NCBI GenBank assembly: GCA_964019425.1
Contig: OZ025786.1
Coordinates: 558,001 to 622,000, forward strand
Reading direction: 5' to 3'
Origin: Flectonema sp. DT1601
Lineage: Eukaryota; Euglenozoa; Diplonemea; Diplonemida; Diplonemidae
Length of the DNA: 64,000 bases
Positions 32,084-43,677 of the stretch are shown piece by piece; positions within the stretch are counted from its first letter, which is position 1; each line of letters opens with the position of its first letter. Position numbers and translations under genes: made by a program. The notes beneath the pieces were generated by a model. The model was not told the origin of the DNA. It ran no database searches and worked only from the letters and a program-made list of their open reading frames with translations.

Positions 32084-34256
32084 TTGAAACCAACACGTAG
32101 CTATATTACTGTACCCCCCCCCTGGTTTCTCAAGAACTCCACGATGTATTTATACTATTGAAAAGGTCGATTCTGTACTACACGGAATAAGAGACAAGTG
32201 TAAGCATTGGTTATAATGTGGAGTCTGTTATGATATATGGGGTGTGTTTATCTATATTAACATTAACTGGTATCATAATCTAATCCGTAATATTATTTTA
32301 TAAATATGTTCAGAACTGTTATCTCAATCTCCTCCACGTATTTCTTTTAATTATTCGGCACAACACTTCCCTATTAAGTAGAGCTGCAGTGTTATCGAAG
32401 AGATACGTTTATCGTAACGTTGACACCCTTTACTTTTAATAGGATTGTTTTATTGTTGCGCACAAACAAAACACAAAGTGTGAGAATTATTTTGTGAAGG
32501 TGTCGATTATTTTTTTTTACATTTTTTTTTACCAGTCAGTTGACAGCACACACAGCTGTTAAGGATATTTATTCCTCTTCCCCCCCCCCCCCCGTAGTTT
32601 TTTAATGTTTTTTTTGACGAGTTAATTTAAAAAAAGTTGAAACCAACATGTAGCTATTACTGTACCCCCTGGTTTTGGTTTCCCAAGGGGCTCACGATTA
32701 TTATTTGAACAATTGAAAAACTCTATTTCGTATTACACGGAATAAGAGACATGTAAGTATTAGTTATAATGTGGAGTTAGTTATGATATGTGGGGTGTGT
32801 TTATCTATATTAACATTAACTCCAATTCCGTAATATTATTTTTATAAATACGTTCAGATTTGTTAAGGGACACCTCCCTCACGTATTTTCGGTATTCTCC
32901 AAAAGACCATATCTTTATCCTAATTTCCTGTTGCGCACAAACAAAACACAAAGTGTGAGAATTACCTAGTGAAGGTGTCGATTATTATTTTTTTCTTTTT
33001 TTTACATTCTTTCATCAATCAGTTGACGCTATTATTTTTAAACTATTTGCTGTGTGTGGTGGTCAACATTTGCTCTCTTATTGGACACTAAATACTTTTC
33101 TTTATGTTTCTCGGTACACATCGTAATAGTAAAAGGTTTGTACAACAAAAAGGGGAAAAAAAAGGCGATCATTTTATTTTCCCCCTTTTTCCCCCGTTAA
33201 CCTTGATTTGTTTATCCAAGTCCCCCCTGTATTGTATCTCAGAACTAATGTTAAATTATCGTTATGTTGTTTATGATACAATACATTTGTATTTTACGTA
33301 CAAAATCAAACAGTTAACCCCCCCCCGTATTCTTTTAATTAAAAAAAAAAAAGTTGGAACCAACACGTAGCTATATTACTGTACCCCCTGGTTTTGGTTT
33401 CCCAAGGGGGCTCACGATTTATTTTTTAACAATTAAAAAAAACTCTATTCCACACTACACGGAATAAGAGACATGTAAGTATTAGTTATAATGTGGAGTT
33501 AGTTATGATATGTGAGGTGTGTTTATCTATATTAACATTAACTCCAATTCCGTAATATTATTTTATAAATACGTTCAGATTTGTTAAGGGACACTTCCCT
33601 CACGTATTTTTGGTGTCCAAGACGTATTTTTTATCGTAACGTTTAACACCCTTTACTTTTAATAGGATTGTTTAATTGTTGCGAACAAACAAAACCCAAC
33701 GTGTGAGAATTATTTTTTGAAGGTATCGATTATTGTTTTTTTTTACATTCTTTCAACAGTCAAGTTGACTATTATTTTTAACGTACTATTTGCTGTGTGT
33801 GGTGGACTCTCTTATTGGATACTGAATACTTTTCTTTATGTTTCTCGGTACGCACCGTAAATAGTAAAAAGGTGTGTACAAAAAAAAAAGACGGTAGTTT
33901 ATTTTCCCCTTCCCGTATTCTTTTAATGTCCTTTGAAGAGTTAATTAAAAAGTGAAAACCAACACGTAGTACCCCTGGTTTTGGTTTCTCAAGAACTCCA
34001 CGATGTATTTAAACTATTGAAAAGGTCGATTCTGTATTACACGGAATAAGAGACAAGTGTAAGCATTGGTTATAATGTGGAGTCTGTTATGATATATGGG
34101 GTGTGTTTATCTATATTAACATTAACTAGTATCATAATCTAATCCGTAATATTATTTTATAAATATGTTCAGAACTGTTATCTCATTCTCCTCCACGTAT
34201 TTCTTTTAATTCTTCGGCACAACAATTTCTTTAGTAAGTAGAGCTGCAGTTTTGTG
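31738..34256. repeat. four-unit tandem array, units of about 0.5-0.7 kb
   Basis: Four diverged direct units start near 31738, 32411, 32911 and 33633. Shared blocks in order: an ATCGTAACGTTTAACACC start (lost from unit 3), a TGTTGCG.ACAAACAAAAC block, TTGACGCTATTATT, TTTATGTTTCTCGGTAC, CAACACGTAGCTATATTACT, a GGAATAAGAGACA block, and a GTGTGTTTATCTATATTAAC block. Units 1 and 4 are closest to each other, and 2 and 3 share other variants, giving an A-B-B-A pattern. Unit 2 lacks a block of about 150 nt. Unit 3 carries an extra segment near 33227-33310. No protein is encoded. The array may be satellite-like or a tandem non-coding RNA locus. Confidence 0.85.
33227..33310. repeat. dispersed 73-nt core element inside tandem unit 3
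   Basis: The sequence from TGTATCTCAGAACTAATG to TATTTTACGTACAAA matches 48170-48243 and 48327-48400 almost exactly. It interrupts tandem unit 3 next to C runs and is absent from units 1, 2 and 4, so it appears to be an insertion. AATACA/TGTATT near its 3' end can form a hairpin. Confidence 0.75.
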
Positions 34257-34504
34257 GTACAATAACGGCTTGTATCGCGGCATTATTATTTCTTATTGCT
34301 ATTATATAACTATGCTATTTATTTTCACAGATATTTTCCCTCCCTTCGTTCTCCTTTATTTCTTTATTTACTATTGTTGGGTAGAACTACACCCGAAAAA
34401 TAGGAAAATAATGTCATCATCACCACACCTAGTTGTGTGCATTGATTACAATTATAGAGACAGAGCCACTGCTCGGTTTCTGATTGTCTGCATTATTTTC
34501 ATAT

Positions 34505-34535
34505 CTCTCGCTCTCGCTCTCGTTCTCTCTCTCTT
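34505..34535. repeat. CT/CTCG microsatellite
   Basis: Imperfect (CTCTCG)n then (CT)n tract inside a short open frame with hydrophobic coding (34411-34632). Confidence 0.7.
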
Positions 34536-37500
34536 CATTCTTATCTTTCTGTGGTTACTCGTGGGAGGAAACAATTGTCGTTGCTCACGAAGAGTAGCAG
34601 TTGTTTGTTTGTTTTCGGATACGTTAACATAAAAATTATTTCTTTTTCGTAGTTCTAGTCTTCGATTAACTGCGTGAGCTGTTTTGTCCTCGATGGTTCT
34701 AATGCACTAGCACAAGGCCGGGTGTAATGAAACCATGCACGATGAGTAGTCTTCAGACCACTACCTTGACAGTCTTCCTTCATAGTTCTGATGACTGCAT
34801 GTATTTGTAGTGCGAATTTTTCAAGCTTATTATTCTCATGTTTCTCATATATAATCTTTTCTCTTTCATTCATTGATTTCATAATTTCATTTTTTTCTTC
34901 TTTTTTTTTTTTCCCCTTAACTTTTAATTAGCAGCTTTGAGTCAGTTCTTTGACATATTTACGGAGGATTTTTTTTTTTTTTTTGTATTTTTGTAGCTTG
35001 CGAGCAAATCATAACAGCTCTTTTATTATTTCCTTATAAATACCTCTTGCGCACAAATTAATGTAGTAATAAAATTAATTTTGTCTGTCGAAAAAAGGCC
35101 ACCACAAGTTTTAAAAAAAAAAAAAAAAAAAAATGTTGTATTTTCTTGTTTTTGGATGGTGCCTTTTCGTTTTCTTAATTTTTGCGTTCGCAAAGTAAGC
35201 CTTCGGGTACTTCAAGCATTGTGTTATTTATGTTTGAGCTGAATTCTTTACTTGTGTTTCGCCTCGGCAAAATAAGTGTATCTCTTTGAGTTATTGTTCC
35301 TTTTTGTTTTATTTTTGTTCTTATTAGTGGAAAAAAAAAAAAGGCTTTTCCGTTGGAAGTTTTTTTTTTTAATTTTATTTTTTATTTGTAGTTTCCGCCG
35401 TTGGTTAGGTTTTGGTGTTAAGTGTCGTAATCGGAATAAGCAGCGTTGAGGCCACCCCCGTAGTGCGACAGACAACGACTGAAACCTGCAAATGTGCTGG
35501 AATTGAAAGGAATTGATGCTATTCTTTTCTTTTTTTTTATTTTTTTTTTTTGATTTCCTAAGTTGTCAGAGCCACAGACACAGATCACCTTGCTTGTAGC
35601 GCGGACGGCTTGTGTGGTTCGAGCTTGATGTTGGTAATAATACGATCGCTCCTTCAGTTCTTAAGAGATTACCCAGCTATTCTTAAACTGATGGTTAAAA
35701 TAAGAAAATATAAATAATATTATTTTAAAAAAAAAAAAAAAAAAAAAATCCCAACTCGAGCGGCGACGTAGTGTGGCGTTTTTCTTTTTCCTTCAATTTT
35801 TTATTAATTTTGGTTTAATCCCTTTTTTTTTTTTTCTTCTTCTTTTTTCCCATTCGCGTGTTGTTTCTATTTTTGTTATTTCGTGTGCAATCAATTCATC
35901 CAATGAGGTGGTCCAGTTGTGGGGGCAACCCAAACTGACATCACACTTGAACTGCTTAGTATCTTATTACTGGTTTTCCTGGAGCAGTGCGCACAGTCTC
36001 AGGGTTTTCACCGATCTAACCGTCGGTCAATTGACACACAAAAATGTGTATATTTGGGTTCATCTCTTCCGTTTTTTATACCGTTTGAGTGTTAATTGTC
36101 AATGCTAACCCACGTTTCGAAATTCTGTTCTGAATGAACTGTGTGCACGCATGCCCTGGACATAAACCGGAAGATACCAACCTGGGCTGATCAGTGTCAG
36201 CCGAGATTAAACTTTTTTTTTTTTTTTTTTTTTTTTTATATTGACAAATTTTGTGTCATCTTTAAGGAGAATGTAAAGTTGGGGAAGAAAGAAGAATAAA
36301 ATTTTCGGCCATCGTAATTTTTTTTTTTTTTTTTTTTTTTTAATGAAAAGTACAAATTGAGAGTACTCTATTTGTCACTATGACTCGACGGTTCCCTATT
36401 TATGAAACAGTTGACTCAAACGTCTATAGCACCTGTTCCTCTACTAGCATTTATAATTTGTTTTGTTGGTTTCTGGTGACACAAACGTCTACTCACGTTC
36501 TTTTCAATGTGTGTTATTACTCGATATATTCGACTTGTCCCGTACCCCTTTCTATTGAGATTTTACTCAGAGATTCCGTCCCTGAAAGTCGTTGTTTAGG
36601 TGGTTCACTTGGTATATTGTTCTAGCCTGTTAGTAACTGACGTGTACAGTTTTTTGTTGTTTTCGACTGTGGTAGTCATGGATATGTTTTTTTTAGTGGT
36701 TTTAGTTTTCACTTCACAGCTACCAAACAATTACATTTTTCGAACAAAATGTAAGCAAATAGTGGCTATTCGATTCTCTCCTCTTTTTTCCTGTATTATT
36801 TTATTATTATAATTTTTTTTTTTTTTGAGAAGAAATATTTTTAAAAAAAAAAAAAAAAAAGAAATAAAGAAATAAAGAAAAGAAGTCCACCTTCTTCCTT
36901 CACACCATACAAACAAATTTTAATACACGTTTCATTTTATCTATTGATAAGCGATTGGTCATCTTTTATACTGCAGATCTGTTAATTACTTCGCCTTGAC
37001 ACTCATTTTCTCCTTCGAATGGAGGGATCTGTTTCAACTCACTTTTTCTGTCAGCAACAATCTTGATATGGGTTGTGTACGAAGTGAGTATAAATAAATA
37101 ATAAAATAATACATGAAATGGACTCCTCTGTCTGTAGGCTTTTGTTCTCCCTGTTCCTATTTTGCGATTCACCTTTAATTTTTCGCTAATTATCTTTCCG
37201 TTTGCTCTCTTTTTCTTTTTGTTGTAAACGAACCTTGTTTCTTGTTTATTTGTTTACCAGTAGTGATTATTCTCTGGCAACCTCGAATTTAGGGGTTTGT
37301 GTGTTTGTAATTTTTTTTCATTTATTTTCTTTTTAAAAAAAGTGTAGTTTGATTACTTGCGATTCGAATCGCCAAAAAAATGTTCTTCTTGTATGTTTGT
37401 AACATTTATCACGAGGTATGGACTTGGTTAAGTATCCCCCCTCCTGTAAGTACTTTTTTTAAATTAAAATGGCAAATCGCTCTTCATAAAGTAAACGTGT

Positions 37501-38380
37501 GCAAAGAATATTTTTGTTTGTTATTTACTGCATTTTTTTATCCTCTCATGTGATGGGATCTATCAAGTGAGATAATAACGAGTAAAGGTTTGTAGTCAGT
37601 ATTTTAATTTGTGTTGTCGTGCGGACAGAGCGAGTGTGTTCCTCTCGTTTTGTCTTTTTGCACTATTTTAGCACTGATACTAACGCGTACGAACATCAGG
37701 CAAGTCAGAATCCTTTGACAGGATTTACTACTTGCAGAGCTTGGCTTGCTGACTTTAATTAATACGTTGATCCATTGCTACGATATCATTTGTGATAACC
37801 ATTTTAGTAACGGTGCGTTTGTTGTCTATTTCATATTCCCTAAGAACCGGTCCAGTTGGTGTCGTTTACTTTACTTCTTTTTGCGCGAATCACATCCTCT
37901 CTGAGCTGCTTGTTATTCATTCACGATCTGTTGTTTTGTGACACCCTTTTTTTTTTTTTTTAATTTTTACTTTTTTTTTGTTATTTTAAAATGAGGTATC
38001 TTTTTTTTTCCAGAATTATCAGTATACGTACTGCCGGGAGGCTTTACGATGATTGCGGGATGTCAACCAACTGCTGCAAATACACTCTAGCGATGATTAT
38101 TTATTTCTTGTTGCTCCTGTATCAGCTACGCCGACTGCTTTTGGTACATTTAGTTGAATTTTTTATGTAGCGATCTAGACTTGCAAAAGTATTGATGGCT
38201 GTAACGTCCAATATTATTATTTTCTATTCTTTTTTTGAATTTTTCGTTCATTTTTTTGTTTTATAGTTAAATAGGTATGTTAAGCTGGGCAAGGTTGGAA
38301 AACTTAAGTTTTTGTTTGTCCTTTTTTTTAATTTTTCTATTAAATTAATTACATCCTTCCAGACGGACTCTTCGGAAACA

Positions 38381-38470
38381 GTTACGGATTGGATCCTCTG
38401 TTGCTGTGAGTTACCCTCATAGGATGCAGCAACATTGTTGGATTATGTAACTTATACTAATAAACTCATT
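38381..38470 (+). repeat. dispersed hairpin repeat, copy 1
   Basis: Stem GTTGCTG (38400-38406) with CAGCAAC (38427-38433); a GAG/CTC inner pairing and the loop motif GTTACCCTC follow. A GTTGGATTA block follows the stem. This copy lacks an 11-nt loop segment flanked by CCCTC repeats. Confidence 0.75.
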
Positions 38471-39310
38471 CTAACTATTTTCTTTAACATCTCTTACCTT
38501 CTTATTAAGTCTCACGACTTCTTTTAACCGCCTAAACCTCTGCAATTATGGAACAGCATTTAATTACTCTTTCCTTGTTTTTTTTTCTTTTTTTAGTGAC
38601 CTTGAACATACAGAGCCGCGTCCCTGACAACTGCTTGTGTTGTACATTAGAAGTCAGCATTTCCTCTCTCATCTCTCCGGTGAGAGTCTTCGCGGTTGCG
38701 CATTATCGATCCGAATTGAATTTATCGGGGGTTGCTCCCCTTCTAAACTAACAGCAATGAAAACTAATTCACTAACTTTATTGAATCCCATCTCGGTCTT
38801 GTCTTTCCTGTTTACATTTTCTTTTGTTTTGCGACTATTCCGAATATTTCCCGGCCAAAAAAAAAAAAAAATTCAATAATTTACCTTTATTTACTTTCTA
38901 GTTTCCTTTCAACTTGCTCTCCTCGATATGGTCGCAAGGCCATAAGAGAGAGTGCCATGTAATATGAGTTGTTATGGCTGTTTAAAATATTTATTAAATT
39001 AGGGTACTCACCAGAAACTGAAATTCAGTTTTCTTGGTAGGCAGCCTCACTGCGTTTAGATGCAGTTGACAGTAGGAGTCAACATGCGAGTCTGTTGAGG
39101 CGATTTTTATTTTCTGTTTTCATTTTCTTGCTGTTAATCTCTACAATCGTGTAGAGGTGTTGAGTGAGTTATCTTTTACAACATTCTAAAAGGAGGTTTT
39201 CGATCTGCATCTTTTCTTTATCCAGTTTCGTTTCTTCTTTTCCTCTTTGTTTTTTTCTTTTTCAACTAATCTTCGCTCTTTAATGAAGTAGTTTATTTTA
39301 TAAACAGAAA

Positions 39311-39403
39311 AACCCTCTTCTTGCTGTGAGTTACCCTCCTAGAGCCCTCATAATGTTACAGCAAACGTTGGATTACAAAACTAACTTTTCTTATATACTA
39401 ACT
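39311..39403 (+). repeat. dispersed hairpin repeat, copy 2
   Basis: Stem TTGCTGT (39321-39327) with ACAGCAA (39358-39364). The loop has GAGTTACCCTCCTAGAGC, then CTCATAAT, and the stem is followed by CGTTGGATTA and TACTAACTAAC. Confidence 0.75.
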
Positions 39404-39420
39404 AACTAAGCTAGAATAAA

Positions 39421-39456
39421 GTCCCTAGAACTTACTGATGAAGGCCTCAAAGGGAC
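39421..39456 (+). repeat. 36-nt dispersed hairpin, copy 2
   Basis: GTCCCT (39421-39426) pairs with AGGGAC (39451-39456). It follows dispersed hairpin-repeat copy 2 directly and matches 3261-3296 in length and sequence. A weaker relative may lie at 48521-48545. Confidence 0.5.
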
Positions 39457-40248
39457 GCGTTGAAAACTACATATTCTATTACCATTTGATGTTAGGAAAC
39501 TGCAGAAATGAATAATTTTTGTTTACTTTTTATATTTCTTTATTTAGAGTTATCCTTATTTTCTAATCTTACTTTTCTATAATTAAATACATAACACTAA
39601 CTACCTAAAAACTCTAAAATGTCACTGCACGAAAATTAGGTTGCTGAGATCGCGGAGCTTGTTGAAATCGATGGCCTGCGATGGCTGTCAATTATTTTAT
39701 TTAAATTTTTTTTATATTTCGATGGCAGCAAATCTCACAACTTGAGAAGTGTCGGCATACTATCTTAACTCTGTCATTGAAGACATCTCTAGTTTTAGAG
39801 TTCCTAACTCGTATTTTGTTTTATACAATCCTTTTTAAAAGAATATTCATAACCTTTGTTGTGAAGTGCATGCCATGTGAATCTCAAGGCATTGTTGCAC
39901 ACGCGATAAATGATCAGTGTGTCGTCCCTTTTTTTTTTTTTTTTTTTTCGTATTCTTCAGCGGTGTGTGGGGGGGGTGTTATTTTATTTGCTTTCCCAAA
40001 ACTAGGTCTTCTTTGTGAAGACACACCATCAACCTTTTCCCTGAAGTTCGCTATATAGCGAGGGGGCAAGTAAAGAAACGTCGGTACTTCTGTCAAAGCT
40101 GAGCAGATTATTATCACTTTTGTTTTGATTGAAATGATCCTTTTATTGCGGTGTACCTACGCCGCAGGTCTTTGTGTTGGAAAGCTGGAGATTGCTATTC
40201 ATTAATCTTTCAGTCGATGCTACTTACAACAATCCATGCGAAATCTAT

Positions 40249-40343
40249 GGCTACGGATTGAGTCCTCTGTTACTGTGAGTTACCCTCCTAGAGCACTCAT
40301 AATATACAGTAACGTTGGATTATATAACTAACTAATCATTAAT
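40249..40343 (+). repeat. dispersed hairpin repeat, copy 3
   Basis: Stem GTTACTGT (40269-40276) with ACAGTAAC (40306-40313), eight perfect pairs. One inner G-C pair of copies 1 and 2 is A-T here, so both sides changed. Loop and downstream GTTGGATTAT block are conserved. Confidence 0.75.
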
Positions 40344-40888
40344 ACTAACTATCTAAAATTAATGATACTAACTAACTAAACTTGTGTTGGTTTAGTATTA
40401 TTAATACTAACTTGTGTTGGTTTGTATTTTGTTGCTAATTTCCCAGTGGTGCGCGAAAACAATTTACTAAACCAGCTCTTTCACATCTCAAGGACATTAA
40501 TTTCATCAAAGTCGGTACTTCTCAAGCGAGGCGTTGTCTGATGTATTTCCCGTGCTGTTCTCACATTCGTGCTGATAGCTGTTAACTTCTTTTAAAACAA
40601 AACACCAGAAGCATTATTATATTTTATGTTGGTGTGATGTGACAAATAAATTTGTGCGCTTTCTATCTTGACCTGTTATTTTATATTTTTTTTATTCACG
40701 ACTGTGGTGGGATTCTAAAACTATCTATTACTAACGTCTTTTTGATTACCATTATTTTTATTTTTTGTCTTCTTTTTTTTTTATTTTTTATCACTTCTAC
40801 TCTCTGTCACTGTCTTGTCTTTTACAAGCAGTTGGTAGGTTCAGATTACTGTGAGTGCTTGGACTTTCCTTGAAATTCAGTAAAATGG

Positions 40889-40921
<33 letters not shown>

Positions 40922-41044
40922 GTGTTACTGATATGTTGCTATTGCAGAACTTTCTAACACAAAGATGGCTAACTCTAGCACCTGCCGAATAACTAATAAA
41001 ATATTACTTTAAAAAGAAGAAGCTTGGTATTCTTCAGTGATTGC

Positions 41045-41132
41045 CTCACGGTTGTGTGTGGCACCGAATAACTGATGCCCACTTTGTGAGCTTTTTCTGG
41101 AGATTAGTTTCTTGTACTTGATAAATAAATAC
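41045..41132 (+). repeat. dispersed SINE-like repeat with TAAA tail, copy 2
   Basis: Matches 3051-3151: CTCACGGTTG, a central ATAACTG, TTGTGAGCTTTTTCTGG, and a short TAAA tail. CTCAC (41045-41049) can pair with GTGAG (41086-41090). Confidence 0.5.
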
Positions 41133-41965
41133 ATAACTGTGCGTCGTCTTCTCAACGAACAGTTTTGAAGATCCTTTGTTCCTTTCGGGGAACAGTTGAC
41201 TTTTTCTTTTTTAATTTTTTTCGTGTTTGTATTTGCCCCAAAGAAATTGGCTCTCCCTCTTTTTTTTTTTTTTTTTCTGTTTTAAAACAATGCTTTTATT
41301 GCTGGAGGAGGGGGGGGGAGTCACATTTCCTTTGATTTTTTTTGATTTTTTCAAACGAACGAAAAAAATTCCATTTTTTTTTTTTTTTTTTTTCCCGTTG
41401 TCTTTTTTTGTAATCACAAAATAAAATATCATGTGACTGGAAATAGAACTGATGTGACATACATGTCACGTATTCAGTAGGTGACTGATACTAGTTAAGT
41501 GAATTGAAAAAAATACTTCGAATTCACCTCCCAGAGTATGGGTTAGTCAACAAAAAAAAAAAAAAAGAAAAAAAAAAAGAAAAGAAAAAAAAAAAAGAGC
41601 AGTAAATCTTGCTCTTTTATTTTTTTAGTTGATGTTATTCCCATTTTTTTGAGAAAAAGAAAAAACTCTAAAATTTTCATTCATCCTCTCCCACGTTTCC
41701 TCCCACTGGTGATCACGGATCCCTACAGAAATATACTCTCTATTTATTTACTTACAGTCCTCACTTACTTATTATTGTTGCAAGGTGTACGAATTGACTT
41801 ACGATTATTTTATTAACAGGAAAACTGTAGAAATGATGATCTAGAATCTAACGATTGTTTTTCCCTCACCGCTACCCATTAGTATCCGTATCTTTTATTG
41901 TGTACAAAAATTTTAAGTTATTTTTTTTTTCCAGAACACGAGGTACTTTTACAGAGTTGTATGTA

Positions 41966-43174
41966 ATGAACTCGCCTGCAGTGCCGAAAGCACCAATTAA
42001 AAAATCAGGTAAGGAACCAGCTAAGCCGGGATCAAAGGCGAAGTCGTGGCTTTCGACGCTGGAAGATGATGAACTCGATGCAGAATTTGCAAATAGCAAT
42101 CTGTCGCAGAGGGAGAGTACTCATAAAGAGAGCAGCCCGAGTCAATTAGTATCAGGCGGAGCATTATTTTCAGATGCTGAGCGTTCGAATGACGACGATT
42201 TTGTTGATAATCTCAACTTCAACACCAATTCAATGGGATTCTCAGACTTTGAAATAGACATGCCAGTACCTGGACATTCAGTTGAAGAGATTAATTTCGG
42301 TACCCCAAGTATGGATTCAAATGCTACTCCAAAGATGGCTCCTGAATTACCTCCGCTTGGTGATGATGGAACTATCGATGCGTTTGTTGAATCGAAGATT
42401 GCAAGACCTCCTGTAATAAGTCTCTCAAAGAAGTCAGCTAGTCCACTAAAATCAGGAATGAGAACACTTAGTGCTGTCACTCCAACACCTTTACCACCAC
42501 CCAGAATCAAACCTGCTCCTAAAGTAGTTAAGCAATCACCACCAAAACAAAAACCAACATCAACACCATCTCCCAAACAGAGTACTGAAGTAACACTTAA
42601 ACTTGATGAGGATGATTCAATATCTCTGAACAAAAAGGATAGCCAGCCACTGACACCTGAGAAAGACAACAAAGATAAAGAACTAAAAACTACACGCAAG
42701 CCGCCTCAAAAGGAGAAAGAGAAGGAGATTACTAAGAAGGATAAGGAGATTACTAAGAAGGATAAGAATGCTAAGGAAGATGCTAAAAAGGAAAAAGAAG
42801 ATAAAGAGAAAGGGAAGGTAAACGACGCTACAAAAGCGAAGAAGAAGTGGAGTATGAGTGACTCTGAAAACCAGCAAAAGAAAATAACAGACTTCACAAA
42901 GAGCTCAGACCAACAAATAAAACGAAGAAAGGGAGAATCGAACTTGAAGGATATATTTGAGAATGTTGCTGACAACAAGAAGAACACTGACGGCTTTCCA
43001 ACTGAAATCCGACGCGGTTTAGCAACCCCAGAAATTAGAAAGTCGCAGGCGCTTCGATGGGTTTTCGACTCTTCGCTGAAGCTCAGTGGAGCGGATCTTT
43101 ATTCTCTTCTTTCTCTCGATTCGTATTCCTCAATAATTTCTGAGGCAAAAACGAAAGCACAAAACAAGAAATGA
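41966..43174 (+). CDS. lysine-rich low-complexity protein, unidentified
   Basis: Single exon, 402 aa from the ATG at 41966, ending in TGA. An in-frame extension to 41855 exists, but it crosses a T tract and two acceptor-like AGs, so it is probably not translated. The N-terminus is basic with a KSWLSTLEDDELDAEF segment. Residues 60-215 are acidic and Ser/Pro-rich, and 215-320 are almost only Lys, Glu and Asp, with the repeat EITKKDK. The last 60 residues are more ordered and helical. No family recognised. The composition suggests a nuclear or cytoskeleton-associated, largely disordered protein. The gene lies 0.5 kb before the flippase on the same strand. Confidence 0.75.
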   Translation: MNSPAVPKAPIKKSGKEPAKPGSKAKSWLSTLEDDELDAEFANSNLSQRESTHKESSPSQLVSGGALFSDAERSNDDDFVDNLNFNTNSMGFSDFEIDMPVPGHSVEEINFGTPSMDSNATPKMAPELPPLGDDGTIDAFVESKIARPPVISLSKKSASPLKSGMRTLSAVTPTPLPPPRIKPAPKVVKQSPPKQKPTSTPSPKQSTEVTLKLDEDDSISLNKKDSQPLTPEKDNKDKELKTTRKPPQKEKEKEITKKDKEITKKDKNAKEDAKKEKEDKEKGKVNDATKAKKKWSMSDSENQQKKITDFTKSSDQQIKRRKGESNLKDIFENVADNKKNTDGFPTEIRRGLATPEIRKSQALRWVFDSSLKLSGADLYSLLSLDSYSSIISEAKTKAQNKK

Positions 43175-43677
43175 TGCCTCGCTCACAGTCCGTAGATATC
43201 CTCTAAGAGCACTTCACTGAGCAGGAAGTTAATTTTATACACAACATCTCAATGCTGGACATGACCCTGCCTTTGTAATTTCATTTTAAAATATGCGGGT
43301 ACGCAACCAATTGAATTGTATTTTTTTTTTTTTTTTGATCAATTTATTTTAATTTGAAACAAAAAAAAAAAAAAAATGAAAAAAAAAAAAACAAAGAAAA
43401 ACCTTTAATCGAATAATCTTAACCATAATAGCCTCGCCTTATATAATAATATCAGAAAGAAAGTTTTTTCCAAAAAAAAAAAAAAAAAAAAAAATAGCGA
43501 GCGAACCATTTCAATGATATTGTCTGCTATTTGTTATTATCATTTTCATAACAGGAATCAGGGGCCGGGCTGCAAATAGCTATTGGAACTTAAGAAATAA
43601 AACATCAAGAGCCTATTGAGGTGGCTACAGGTTTGAAATATCAACCTGATAGTGAAAATCATTATCAGGTGGAAGAT
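43175..43677. other. intergenic region before the flippase gene
   Basis: T and A runs at 43321-43337, 43360-43391 and 43473-43493. A TCATTTTCATAACAG acceptor-like site ends near 43554, about 120 nt before the ATG. No gene seen. Confidence 0.5.

Larger units (their letters stand above)
34257..41965. other. 7.7 kb gene-poor region with small dispersed repeats
   Basis: No convincing gene. A/T homopolymers are frequent (36214, 36319, 40888, 41380). A CT-rich microsatellite is at 34505-34535. Three copies of a hairpin-bearing repeat lie near 38.4, 39.3 and 40.3 kb. A 36-nt hairpin is at 39421 and a SINE-like copy at 41045. The region ends with a T-tract acceptor (TTTTTTTTTCCAG, about 41936) just before the next gene. 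Confidence 0.55.

Noticed and set aside
34411-34632. 73-codon open frame with a hydrophobic stretch, possible small membrane protein
   Set aside because: The hydrophobic part is encoded by a CT/CTCG microsatellite and the region has no other coding signal.
39421-39456. CTGATGA in the 36-nt hairpin, possible hammerhead ribozyme
   Set aside because: The required GAAA and three-stem arrangement are missing, and the other copy does not keep CTGATGA.
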